Origin: Pseudacidovorax sp. NFM-22
GTDB taxonomy: Bacteria > Pseudomonadota > Gammaproteobacteria > Burkholderiales > Burkholderiaceae_C
Assembly: GCF_021401245.1 (NCBI RefSeq)
Contig: NZ_JACBFY010000001.1
Location: 868,001-932,000, forward strand
Length of the DNA: 64,000 nucleotides
Reading direction: 5' to 3'
Part shown: positions 26,593 to 34,992 of the stretch, piece after piece
Position numbering within the stretch: the stretch's first letter is position 1
Layout: each line of letters opens with the position of its first letter
Made by a program: the position numbers and the translations under genes
Notes under the pieces: generated by a model
What the model saw: only the letters and a program-made list of their open reading frames with translations
What the model was told of the DNA's origin: nothing
Databases searched by the model: none

Positions 26593-28025
26593 CAACGCTC
26601 CGTGAGCGCGCGCTCCTTGGCCCGCAGCACTGGCTTGAGCAGGTACGACAGCACCGTCTTCTTGCCGGTCAGGATGTCCACCTCGGCCACCATGCCGGGC
26701 AGGATGGGCAGCTTCTGCTCGCCGATCTCGCTCTTGGTGGTGCGCACCCGCACCAAGTAGAAGGCATTGCCCTTCTCGTCGGTGACGGTGTCGGCGCCGA
26801 TGGTCTCCAGCTTGCCGTCCAGCGAGCCGTAGGTGGCGAAGTCGTAGGCAGTGAACTTGACGATGGCCGGCTGCCCGGGCACCAGGAAGGCGATGTCGCG
26901 CGGCGCCACCTTGGTCTCCAGCAGCAGCGTGTCGTCGCTGGGCACCACCTCCAGGATCTGCTTGCCCGGCTGCACCACGCCGCCCACGGTGTTGGCCATG
27001 AGCTGCTTGACGATGCCGCGCACCGGCGAGCGGATCTCGGCCTGCTTCACGCGGTCGGCCAGCCCGACGCTGCCGGCCTGCAGGGCGCCCAGCTTGGTGG
27101 TCACCTCCGACAGTTCGCTGCGGGCCTGGTTGCGCAGGGTCAGGTCCACTTCCTCGATCTTGCGCTGGGCCTCGCCGATGGCGGCCTGGATGCGCGGGAT
27201 CTGGGCCGAGGCCATGTCGCGCTCGCCGCGGAAGCGGGCCACGTCGCGCTCCAGGCGCAGCAGCTCCACTTCCGACACGGCGCCGGTGCGGATCAGCGGG
27301 CGCGTCACCTCCAGTTCCTTGGCGGTGAGCTGGTAGCTCTGCGCGGCCTGGGCCTGCTTGGAGGCCACCTCCGCCAGTTCCTGCCGGCGCTGGGCCAACT
27401 GCTGGCGGGCCACGCCGACCGAGGCGTCGAGCTCGGCACGGCGGGACTCGTAGGCCACGCGCTCCTGCTCCACCACGTCGGGGATGGCCTTGCGCACCTC
27501 TTCCGGCACGTTGAAGGGCTTGCCCGAGGCCAGCGCCTCCAGCCGGGCGGCGCGTGCCTGCAGCGTGAAGACCTGGGCCTTGTTCTCGGCCAGCGAGGAG
27601 TTGAAGCGCGTCGGGTCGATGCGCAGCAGCACCTGGCCGGTCTCGACCTTCTGGCCTTCGCGCACCAGGATCTCGGAGACGATGCCGCCGTCCAGGCTCT
27701 GGATCTGCTGCACCTGGCGCGACGGGATCACCTTGCCCTCGCCGCGCGTCACCTCGTTCAACTTGGCAAAGGCGGCCCACACCAGCAGCACCACGAAGGC
27801 GGCCAGCGTGATCCACACGGCCAGCCGGGCGCCGCGGGCCTTCTGCTCGGCGATGGCCCATTCGGCATCGGCACCGAAGTCCTTCTCGTCGTGCAGCTCG
27901 GCGCGCTCGGCGCCGTCCATCCAGCGGTCGAAGAGGCGGCCCACGCGGGCCGCGAAGCGCGACCAGCGGCGCGACAGGCGGGCGAAGAAGGTGTTCTTCT
28001 GGGGAACGGTCTTGATCTGCAGCAT
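26592..28025 (-). CDS. lapC: HlyD-family type I secretion adaptor (LapC-like)
   Basis: 477-aa membrane-fusion protein linking the LapB ABC exporter to the TolC channel. Cytoplasmic N-terminus (~75 residues), one TM helix (LAVWITLAAFVVLLVWAAFA), a lipoyl-like half GGIVSEILVREGQKVETGQVL, a long alpha-helical hairpin rich in Gln/Ala/Glu, the second half VRGIVKQL, and a C-terminal beta domain ending VLSYLLKPVLRAKERALTER. The start MLQIKTV was chosen for its GGGAGGG ribosome-binding site 16 bp after lapB; a Met nine codons upstream is possible. Encoded in the order lapB-lapC on the minus strand. Confidence 0.93.
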   Translation of the reverse strand: MLQIKTVPQKNTFFARLSRRWSRFAARVGRLFDRWMDGAERAELHDEKDFGADAEWAIAEQKARGARLAVWITLAAFVVLLVWAAFAKLNEVTRGEGKVIPSRQVQQIQSLDGGIVSEILVREGQKVETGQVLLRIDPTRFNSSLAENKAQVFTLQARAARLEALASGKPFNVPEEVRKAIPDVVEQERVAYESRRAELDASVGVARQQLAQRRQELAEVASKQAQAAQSYQLTAKELEVTRPLIRTGAVSEVELLRLERDVARFRGERDMASAQIPRIQAAIGEAQRKIEEVDLTLRNQARSELSEVTTKLGALQAGSVGLADRVKQAEIRSPVRGIVKQLMANTVGGVVQPGKQILEVVPSDDTLLLETKVAPRDIAFLVPGQPAIVKFTAYDFATYGSLDGKLETIGADTVTDEKGNAFYLVRVRTTKSEIGEQKLPILPGMVAEVDILTGKKTVLSYLLKPVLRAKERALTER

Positions 28026-28041
28026 GTGCCTGCCCTCCCCC

Positions 28042-30231
28042 TCAGCCCGCACGGCCCACGCGGCCCTGCTGCAGCGCCTGGATGACCTGCGCCTTGGGGC
28101 CGTCGGCCACCACCTGGCCGTTGTCCATCACGATCAGCCGGTCCACCAGGTCCAGCAGCGAAGTGCGGTGGGTGATGAGCACCAGCGTCTTGTTGCGCGC
28201 GAAGTGGGCCAGGCGGCTCTTGAGGCGCTCCTCGCTCTGGTGGTCCATGCTGGACGAGGGCTCGTCCAGCAGCAGCATGGGCGGATCGGACAGCACGGCG
28301 CGCGCGATGGCCACCGCCTGGCGCTGGCCGCCCGAGAGCGACTCGCCGCGCTCGCCCACCAGCATGTCGTAGCCCTGGGGATGGGCGTCGGCGAACTCGG
28401 CCACGCCCGACAGGTCGGCCGCCGCCAGCACCGCGCTGTCGTCGGCGAAGGGCGCACCCAGCGTGATGTTGTGGCGCAGCGTGCCATAGAACAGGCTGAT
28501 GTCCTGCGGCACGAAGCCGATGGCGCGGCGCAGCTCGGCCGGGTCGAGCTGGCGCGAGTCGATGCCGTCGATCAGCACCTGGCCCCGCGCGGGCCGCCAC
28601 AGGCCGAGCACCATCTTCTCGAGCGTGGTCTTGCCCGAGCCGATGCGGCCGATGATGCCCACCTTCTCGCCCGGCGCGATGCGCAGGCTCACACCGCGCA
28701 GCACGCCCTGCTCGCGGCCCGGGTAGGCGAAGTGCACGTCCTTGAACTCGATGGCGCCCTGGAACTGCGGCCGGTGCACGAAGGGCGCGTCCTCCGGACG
28801 CTCCACCGGCATGGTCATGGTCTGCTCGACCGAGCTGAGCGAGGTGCGCGCCTGGTGGTACTGCGTCAGCAGCGCCGCCACCTGCCCCAGCGGCGCCAGC
28901 GCGCGGCCCGAGAGCATCGAGGCCGCGATGATGCCGCCCATGGTGATGTGCGCATCCTCCAGCTGGTAGACGCCCACGATCACCACGCAGATGGTGGTCA
29001 GCTGCATCACGAACTGCGTGAAGTTGACGTTGGCCGACGACAGCAGCTTGAGCCGCGAGCCCACCTGCGCCAGGTAGCGCGTGGAGCGCTCCCACTGGCG
29101 CTGCACGGAGCCTTCGGCGCCGAGGGTCTTGACCGTCTCCAGGCTCACCAGGCTCTCGACCAGCACCGCGTTGCGCTGGGCCGAGGCGCGGTAGGTGGTC
29201 TCGGTCAGGTCGTGCATCTTGTGCTGCACCAGCAGCGAGGCGATGACCACCAGCAGGATGCCCACCACCGGCGGCACCACCACCCAGGGCGAGATCCACA
29301 CCATCGCCCCCAGGAACAGGAAGATGAAGGGCAGGTCCACCAGCGTGGTCAGCGTGGCCGAGGCGATGAAGTCGCGCACCGACTCGAAGCTGCGCAGGTT
29401 GGATGCGAAGGAACCCGCCGAGGCCGGCCGCGCGTCCATGCGCAGGCCCATCACCCGCTCCATGATCTGCGACGACAGCTGCACGTCGATGCGCTTGCTG
29501 GCCGTGTCGACGATGTAGGCCCGCACGGTGCGCAGCACGAAGTCGAACACCAGCACCAGCAGCACGCCGATGGCCAGCACCCACAGCGTGTCGGTGGCGC
29601 GGTTGGGCACCACGCGGTCGTACACGTTCATCGAATAGAGCGGCACCGCCAGCGCGAACAGGTTGACGGCCAGGGCCGCCAGCAGCGCGTCGCGGTACAG
29701 GCGCCAGTTCTGCAGCACCACGCCCCAGAACCAGTGGCGCCCGCGCAGCGCGCTCACCTGCGGCGCACGGGCCTCGAAGCGGAAGCGCGGGCGCAGCAGC
29801 ACGGCCACGCCGATGTATTCGGCGGCCAGGGCCTCGGCGTCGATCACCTCGGAGGATTCACCGAACTCGGGCCGGCGGATGCGCAGGCGGCCGTCCTCCA
29901 GCCGCTCCTGCAGCACGCAGGCATGGCCGTTGGCCAGCAGCAGGATGGCCGGCAGGTGCGACGTGCCCAGGCCTTCGAGGGGCCGGCGCACCAGCCGGGC
30001 GGCCAGATGGGCCCGGCCGGCGGCGCGCAGCAGCAGCGAGGGGGTCAGGCGGCTGTCCACCAGCGGCAGCCCGGCGGTGAGCGCCTCGGCGCTCCAGGGC
30101 TGGCCATGCATCTGCGTGATGGCGATCAGGCAATCGAGCAGCGGGTCTTCGTGGAGCAGCCGTTCGTCCGGAACATGGGAAGGCGCAGCCGTGCGTGCAG
30201 GAGGCACGCTGGTGTCAGGCGTGGAGGACAT
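28042..30231 (-). CDS. lapB: type I secretion permease/ATPase (LapB-like)
   Basis: 729-aa half-size ABC exporter. The N-terminal ~150 residues form a peptidase-C39-like domain; DCLIAITQ sits where active bacteriocin peptidases have their catalytic Cys motif, but the surrounding motif is degenerate, so it is probably an RTX-binding domain without protease activity. Six TM helices follow, then the ATPase: Walker A GRIGSGKTT, signature LSGGQRQAVAIARA, Walker B MLLLDEPSSSMD and H-loop ITHR. It should export the RTX adhesin at 13704-25406, whose C-terminus has the matching secretion signal. Confidence 0.94.
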   Translation of the reverse strand: MSSTPDTSVPPARTAAPSHVPDERLLHEDPLLDCLIAITQMHGQPWSAEALTAGLPLVDSRLTPSLLLRAAGRAHLAARLVRRPLEGLGTSHLPAILLLANGHACVLQERLEDGRLRIRRPEFGESSEVIDAEALAAEYIGVAVLLRPRFRFEARAPQVSALRGRHWFWGVVLQNWRLYRDALLAALAVNLFALAVPLYSMNVYDRVVPNRATDTLWVLAIGVLLVLVFDFVLRTVRAYIVDTASKRIDVQLSSQIMERVMGLRMDARPASAGSFASNLRSFESVRDFIASATLTTLVDLPFIFLFLGAMVWISPWVVVPPVVGILLVVIASLLVQHKMHDLTETTYRASAQRNAVLVESLVSLETVKTLGAEGSVQRQWERSTRYLAQVGSRLKLLSSANVNFTQFVMQLTTICVVIVGVYQLEDAHITMGGIIAASMLSGRALAPLGQVAALLTQYHQARTSLSSVEQTMTMPVERPEDAPFVHRPQFQGAIEFKDVHFAYPGREQGVLRGVSLRIAPGEKVGIIGRIGSGKTTLEKMVLGLWRPARGQVLIDGIDSRQLDPAELRRAIGFVPQDISLFYGTLRHNITLGAPFADDSAVLAAADLSGVAEFADAHPQGYDMLVGERGESLSGGQRQAVAIARAVLSDPPMLLLDEPSSSMDHQSEERLKSRLAHFARNKTLVLITHRTSLLDLVDRLIVMDNGQVVADGPKAQVIQALQQGRVGRAG

Positions 30232-30246
30232 TCGTCGGGAAAAGGG

Positions 30247-30576
30247 TCAGATGACGTCGTCGCCAGGCACCAGGTCCAGGCGGCCACGCAGGTGCTGGCG
30301 CAGGTCCTTGCGGGCGAGCAGCTTGCGCTGGGCCTCCAGCGGCAGGTCGGTCAGGCGCAGCAGGTTCTTGTCGATCAGCGCGTCGATGACGTCCTCCAGC
30401 ACCCGGATGAAATCGCTGTCCAGGTTGCCGAAGGCCGCCGTCGCCCCAGGTGCCGCTTCGCCCACGAAGGCCCGCACTTCGGCGGCCTGGGCATCCAGCC
30501 ATTCGCTGGCCTGCGGCTGCGCCGTGGCGAACATCGCCACGATCTCTCCCTGGAAGTTGCGTTGGACGAAAGGCAT
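30247..30576 (-). CDS. conserved small protein heading the lapBC operon
   Basis: 109-aa soluble protein, 15 bp upstream of lapB. It starts MPFVQRNFQGEIVAMF and has an acidic helix followed by DSDFIRVLEDVIDALIDKN and LPLEAQRKLLARKDLR, which look like paired helices. Proteins of this size and pattern are often found beside LapB-type exporters and are sometimes labelled tryptophan-synthase-beta-like, a name with no functional basis. No catalytic motif, signal peptide or TM helix is visible. Shine-Dalgarno is weak, as for the adhesin. Confidence 0.8.
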   Translation of the reverse strand: MPFVQRNFQGEIVAMFATAQPQASEWLDAQAAEVRAFVGEAAPGATAAFGNLDSDFIRVLEDVIDALIDKNLLRLTDLPLEAQRKLLARKDLRQHLRGRLDLVPGDDVI

Positions 30577-30642
30577 GAGATGTAACGGAAAGGGCTAAGC
30601 CTTTCGGCTGAAATCGAGGTTCATGTTAGCTTAATTAACTAT

Positions 30643-30671
30643 AGTAAAAAGATGTGAAATTCCTGACTCAA
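30643..30671 (-). promoter_or_regulatory. possible promoter of the lapB operon
   Basis: In an AT-rich patch before the operon, TTGAGT (30666-30671) and TTTACT (30643-30648) on the minus strand are 17 bp apart; TATAGT overlaps just downstream. The match is moderate. The stretch 30640-30780 otherwise holds no gene. Confidence 0.35.
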
Positions 30672-30852
30672 GCCCCTATCAGGTACTTTTTGCTGGGGAA
30701 ATCGCACGCGGCACCGCCTTTCCGGCGACCACCGAACGCCGGATTCCACCGGACTGGTTATGTTTTATTCACTTTCCGGGATGTGCAAGGCAGGGCGGCT
30801 GTCCGAGCGGACGAGCCAGATCCACCTCCGGTGCGAGTGCCGCGAAGCTAAG

Positions 30853-31410
30853 CCGGCAGAGGGCGCCGGCATGCGCGCTCCCGGTGCACGCTCGCGCTGA
30901 CCGGCTTGTTGCATGGGACGGGTGCTCGCTCTCCACCGACGTGCTTGCCGCACTGCACGGCGCCGCGAATGGCACCTCCGCACGCACACCGGCACCCTCC
31001 GCCTCGACGCTGCGCGCGAGCCCCCAGGGGGTGACGCCGCGTCTGCATGGACTCCCTCTCCCCTTGCGGGAGAGGGTTGGGGAGAGGGGGCGACGGCGTC
31101 AACGACTGGCAAGCCCGTGGTGAGGCACCCCCTCTCCCCCAGCCCCTCTCCCGCGAGGGGAGAGGGGAGCCAAGGTTCCCGGTCCTCGGGCCGTTCAGCG
31201 CGACGCTGCGCAAGTACCAAGGCACCCGACCCGATCCGGTCGTTCACGCCCAACGTCGAGGCAGAGGATGCCGGTGTGCGTGCGGAGGTGCCATTCGCGG
31301 CGCCGTGCACTGCGGCAAGCACGTCGGTGGAGAGCGGGCACCCGTCTGGTGAGGCAAGCCGGTCAGCGCGAGCGTGCACCGGGAGCGCGCATGCCGGCGT
31401 CCTCTGCCGG
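30853..31410. repeat. 558-bp inverted repeat with 157-bp arms
   Basis: Arm 30853-31009 is the reverse complement of arm 31254-31410 with about 11 mismatches in 157 bases and no length change. Six of the differences cluster in one 8-base patch. Between the arms lies a REP/BIME-like pair (31051-31172). No open frame here resembles a known protein. The structure fills most of the 1-kb gap between the lapB operon and dnaE2. Confidence 0.88.
31051..31172 (+). repeat. REP/BIME-like inverted pair of CCCTCTCCC elements (copy 2)
   Basis: Inverted elements at about 31051-31091 and 31126-31168 with a 35-bp spacer. Same architecture as 4394-4516 and 63731-63848. This copy sits at the centre of the large inverted repeat 30853-31410. 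Confidence 0.85.
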
Positions 31411-31425
31411 GTTAGTCACCCTATC

Positions 31426-31556
31426 GCCAGTGCATCGGAGCCCTACCGCCAGGGCACCGGCGCCCCACCCCCAGTGCACCGGCGCCCTATCCCCACTGCA
31501 TGGAGGCCCCACCGCCAGTGCGCCGAGACGCGTCGCCAGTGCAGCAGGCCACAGCC
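31426..31556 (+). repeat. 22-bp degenerate tandem repeat, six units
   Basis: Six consecutive units of the form GCCAGTGCACCGGCGCCCTACC: one exact-length unit follows another, one being 21 bp. The Cs and the CAGTGC core are most conserved. The block lies directly next to the 157-bp arm and ends about 80 bp before dnaE2. No coding role is evident. Confidence 0.7.
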
Positions 31557-31635
31557 GCCCATCGCCCCAAGGACCCCACCGCCGGTCGACGCAGGAGATA
31601 CGGCGGACTTCTCCTCCCAGCTCAGCCACGCGCCC

Positions 31636-34600
31636 TCAATGGAAATCGCGGCTGCGGTTCTCGCGGGCCAGCCGCCCCAGCAGCGGCGTGAGGTCGCGCA
31701 GGCCCTCGGCGACCAGGTGGCAGACCTTGCCGCCCGTGTCCTGGTCGCGCTGCCAGGTGCCGCGCACGGCCAGCAACTGCGACTTGAGCAGCGGCTCGCG
31801 CCATTGCTCGGCCACGCGGGCCCAGACCACCACGTTGACCGCGCCCGTCTCGTCCTCCAGCGTGACGAAGACGGTGCCCTTGGCCGTGCCCGGCCGCTGG
31901 CGCACGGTGACGATGCCGCAGGCGCGTACCGGCATGCCACTGGGCATGGCGCGCAGTTCCTCGGCGCTCGACAGGCGCCAGCCCGCCAGCCGGGGCCGCA
32001 GCAGCGCCAGCGGATGGCGCCGCAGGCTGAAGCCCAGGCTGGCGTAGTCGCCGACGATCTCCTCGCCCTCCTCTGCCGCCGGCAGGGCGAGCGGCGCCTC
32101 GTGGATCGGCGCATCGCGCAGCAGGGCCGCGGCGCGGTGCGAGGCCGTGGCCTCCCACACCTGCTGGCGGCGGTGGCCGGCCAGGGCCTGGAGGGCGTCG
32201 GCGCCGGCCAGCAGGGCCATCTCGGCCGGGCCCAGCCCCGCGCGGCGGGCCAGGTCGCCCGTGCCGGTGAAGGGCGAGCGCGCCCGGGCCTCGACCAGGC
32301 GCGTCATCGCCGCGGGGCTCAGGCCTTTGATGTGGCGCAGGCCCAGTCGCACGGCCGGCTGGCCCGGCAGCGCCTGGGCCGCGGATTCGGCCCAGGCGGG
32401 CGCGGGGGGCGGACCGGCCCCGTCGGCCGGCTCCAGGGTGCAGAAGGCGTCGCTGCGGGTCACGTCCACCGGCCGCACCTGCACGCCATGGCGCACCGCG
32501 TCCTGGATCAGCTGCGAGGGCGTGTAGAAGCCCATGGGCTGCGCATTGAGGATGGCCGCCAGGAAGCAGGCCGGCTCGTAGCACTTGAGCCAGCTGCTGA
32601 CGGTGACCAGCTTGGCGAAGCTGGCGGCATGGCTTTCCGGGAAGCCGTATTCGCCGAAGCCCTGGATCTGGCTGAAGATGGCTTCGGCGAAGTCGCGGTC
32701 GTAGCCGCGTTTGGCCATGCCGTCGACCAGCGGCCCGTAGAAGCGCTCCATGTGCCCCGTGCGCCGCCAGGCCGCCATGGCACGGCGCAGGCGGTCGGCC
32801 TCGCCGGGGCTGAAGCCGGCGGCGATCATGGCGATCTGCATCACCTGCTCCTGGAAGATGGGCACGCCCAGCGTGCGCTTGAGCGCCGGCTCCAGCTGCG
32901 GGTAGCGCAGCGCGATCTTCTCGCCCCGCTCCACCTTCGCGCGGTTCTTCAGGTAGGGATGCACCATGCCGCCCTGGATCGGCCCGGGCCGCACGATGGC
33001 CACCTCGATCACCAGGTCGTAGTAGTTGCGCGGGCGCAGGCGCGGCAGCATGGACATCTGCGCCCGGCTCTCGATCTGGAACACGCCCACGGTGTCGGCG
33101 CGGCCGATCATGTCGTAGACCCGCGCATCGTCGGTGGGCAGCTGGTGCATCTGGTGCGCCGTGCCGCGCCAGCCGTTGACCATGTCCAGCGCGCGGCGGA
33201 TGCAACTGAGCATACCCAGGGCCAGCACGTCCACCTTGAACATGCCGATCTCGTCGAGGTCGTCCTTGTCCCACTGGATGATGGAGCGCGCCTCCATGCT
33301 GGCCTTCTCGACCGGCACCAGCCGGGTGAGCGGCCCCTGCGTGAGCACGAAGCCGCCGACGTGCTGGCTGAGGTGACGCGGAAAGCCCCGCAGCTCGTTG
33401 GCCAGGCCGATCCACAGCCGCAGGCGGAACGGGTCCTCGCGCACGCCGGCGCGGGACATGGCGGCCTCCAGCCGCTCGTCGAGCATGGGGTCGTCGAACC
33501 AGTAGTGGTCCTTGGCGAAGGCGTCGACCAAGCCTTCGTCGATGCCCAGCGCCTTGCCGGCGTCGCGCAGCGAACTGCGCGAGCGGTAGCTGATGACCAC
33601 GGCGGCGATGGCGGCGCGCTCGCGGCCGTAGGTCTCGTAGATGTACTGGATGACCTCCTCGCGCCGGTCGTGCTCGAAGTCGACGTCGATGTCGGGCGGC
33701 TCGGCCCGCTCGCGGCTGATGAAGCGCTCGAACAGCAGGTTGCCGTCGTCGGGGTTCACGGCGGTGATGCCGAGGCAGTAGCAGACGGCCGAGTTGGCCG
33801 AGGAGCCGCGGCCCTGGCAGAGGATGCCCTCACGGCGCGCGAAGGCGACGATGTCCTCGACGGTGAGGAAGAACATCTCGTACTTCAGCTCGAGGATGAG
33901 GTCGAGCTCCTTCTCGATCTGCGCGCTGACCTTGGCAGGCACGCCCTCGGGATAGCGCGTCTGCGCGCCCTCCCAGGTCTTGCGGATCAGCGTCTGCGCC
34001 GGCGTCTCGCCCGAGCCGATGACCTCCTGCGGGTAGACGTACTGTTCCTTGAGCTCCTTGAGCTGGAAGCTGCAGCGATCCGCGATCACGAGCGTGCGCG
34101 CCAGCAGCTCGGCCGGGTACAGCCGCGCCAGCCGCGTGCGTGCCCGCAGGTGGCGCTCGGCATTGGGCTGCAGCGCGAACCCGCAGTCGGCCACCGGCCG
34201 GCCCTCGCGCACGGCCGTGAGCACGTCCTGCAGCGGCTTGCGCGAACGCAGGTGCATGTGCACGTCGCCCGCCGCCACCAGCGACAGGCCGGTGGCTTCG
34301 CCGACGCGGCGCAGCACCTGCAGCCAGAGCGCGTCGTCGGCCTCGTGGAACAGCTCCACCGCCAGCCACAGCGGTCCGGGCTCGCCGTCCGGGCGCGGTG
34401 GGAACAGCGCCGCCACCGTGGCCAGGTCGGCCTGCAGCACCGCCTCGTCGATGGGCTCGCCGCTGCGGCGCCGCGGCACGCAGAGCACTTCGCAATGCAC
34501 CAGCGCCGCCGCATCGGCCAGCTCGGCGCGGTAGTCGCCCTTGGCGACGTCCTCGCGCATGCGGGCGGCGCTGATGTACTGGCACAGGTGGCCCCAGCCT

Positions 34601-34992
34601 TCGAGGTCATGGGCCAGCACGACGAGGCGAAAACGGCCGAAGTCGAATTCGCTGCCGAAGATCAGCTTCGGCTCGGGATGCGGCGGCAGCGGCAGGCCGT
34701 CCTCCTCGCGCTCTTCGCGCCACATGCGCAGGCCGCTGACGGCGCGCACCACGCCGGCCACCGAGCATTCGTCGGTGATGGCGATGGCCGCGTAGCCCAG
34801 TTGCCAGGCGCGCACCGCCAGTTCCCACGGATGGGAGGCGCCGCGCTGGAAGCTGAAGTTGCTCAAGGCATGCAGCTCGGCATAGGCCGGCAGCGCCTGC
34901 CCCGCGGCGGGTGGCACGCCCGGCCCCTGGGCACGCGCAGCCAGCCGTTGCTGGCGCCGGGCCTCCTCGTCCTTGAGCGAGAGCTCAGGCAT
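31636..34992 (-). CDS. dnaE2: error-prone DNA polymerase DnaE2 (ImuC)
   Basis: 1,118-aa C-family polymerase of the DnaE2 branch, which copies past lesions after DNA damage together with ImuA and ImuB. The PHP domain begins YAELHALSNFSFQRGASHP; the palm holds SSANSAVCYCLGIT and PDIDVDFEHDRREE, in which the Asp residues are the metal ligands; a C-terminal OB-fold region includes AVNVVVWARVAEQWR. The start MPELSLKDEEAR overlaps the imuB stop by 8 bp. A longer in-frame extension upstream is low-complexity antisense of imuB and was rejected. Confidence 0.94.
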   Translation of the reverse strand: MPELSLKDEEARRQQRLAARAQGPGVPPAAGQALPAYAELHALSNFSFQRGASHPWELAVRAWQLGYAAIAITDECSVAGVVRAVSGLRMWREEREEDGLPLPPHPEPKLIFGSEFDFGRFRLVVLAHDLEGWGHLCQYISAARMREDVAKGDYRAELADAAALVHCEVLCVPRRRSGEPIDEAVLQADLATVAALFPPRPDGEPGPLWLAVELFHEADDALWLQVLRRVGEATGLSLVAAGDVHMHLRSRKPLQDVLTAVREGRPVADCGFALQPNAERHLRARTRLARLYPAELLARTLVIADRCSFQLKELKEQYVYPQEVIGSGETPAQTLIRKTWEGAQTRYPEGVPAKVSAQIEKELDLILELKYEMFFLTVEDIVAFARREGILCQGRGSSANSAVCYCLGITAVNPDDGNLLFERFISRERAEPPDIDVDFEHDRREEVIQYIYETYGRERAAIAAVVISYRSRSSLRDAGKALGIDEGLVDAFAKDHYWFDDPMLDERLEAAMSRAGVREDPFRLRLWIGLANELRGFPRHLSQHVGGFVLTQGPLTRLVPVEKASMEARSIIQWDKDDLDEIGMFKVDVLALGMLSCIRRALDMVNGWRGTAHQMHQLPTDDARVYDMIGRADTVGVFQIESRAQMSMLPRLRPRNYYDLVIEVAIVRPGPIQGGMVHPYLKNRAKVERGEKIALRYPQLEPALKRTLGVPIFQEQVMQIAMIAAGFSPGEADRLRRAMAAWRRTGHMERFYGPLVDGMAKRGYDRDFAEAIFSQIQGFGEYGFPESHAASFAKLVTVSSWLKCYEPACFLAAILNAQPMGFYTPSQLIQDAVRHGVQVRPVDVTRSDAFCTLEPADGAGPPPAPAWAESAAQALPGQPAVRLGLRHIKGLSPAAMTRLVEARARSPFTGTGDLARRAGLGPAEMALLAGADALQALAGHRRQQVWEATASHRAAALLRDAPIHEAPLALPAAEEGEEIVGDYASLGFSLRRHPLALLRPRLAGWRLSSAEELRAMPSGMPVRACGIVTVRQRPGTAKGTVFVTLEDETGAVNVVVWARVAEQWREPLLKSQLLAVRGTWQRDQDTGGKVCHLVAEGLRDLTPLLGRLARENRSRDFH

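Noticed and set aside
26079-30585. Long plus-strand frames over the LuxR, lapC and lapB genes
   Set aside because: Antisense of well-supported genes with no family resemblance.
31426-31635. Short genes within the 22-bp tandem array
   Set aside because: Frames are created by the repeat and lack ribosome-binding sites and conservation signals.
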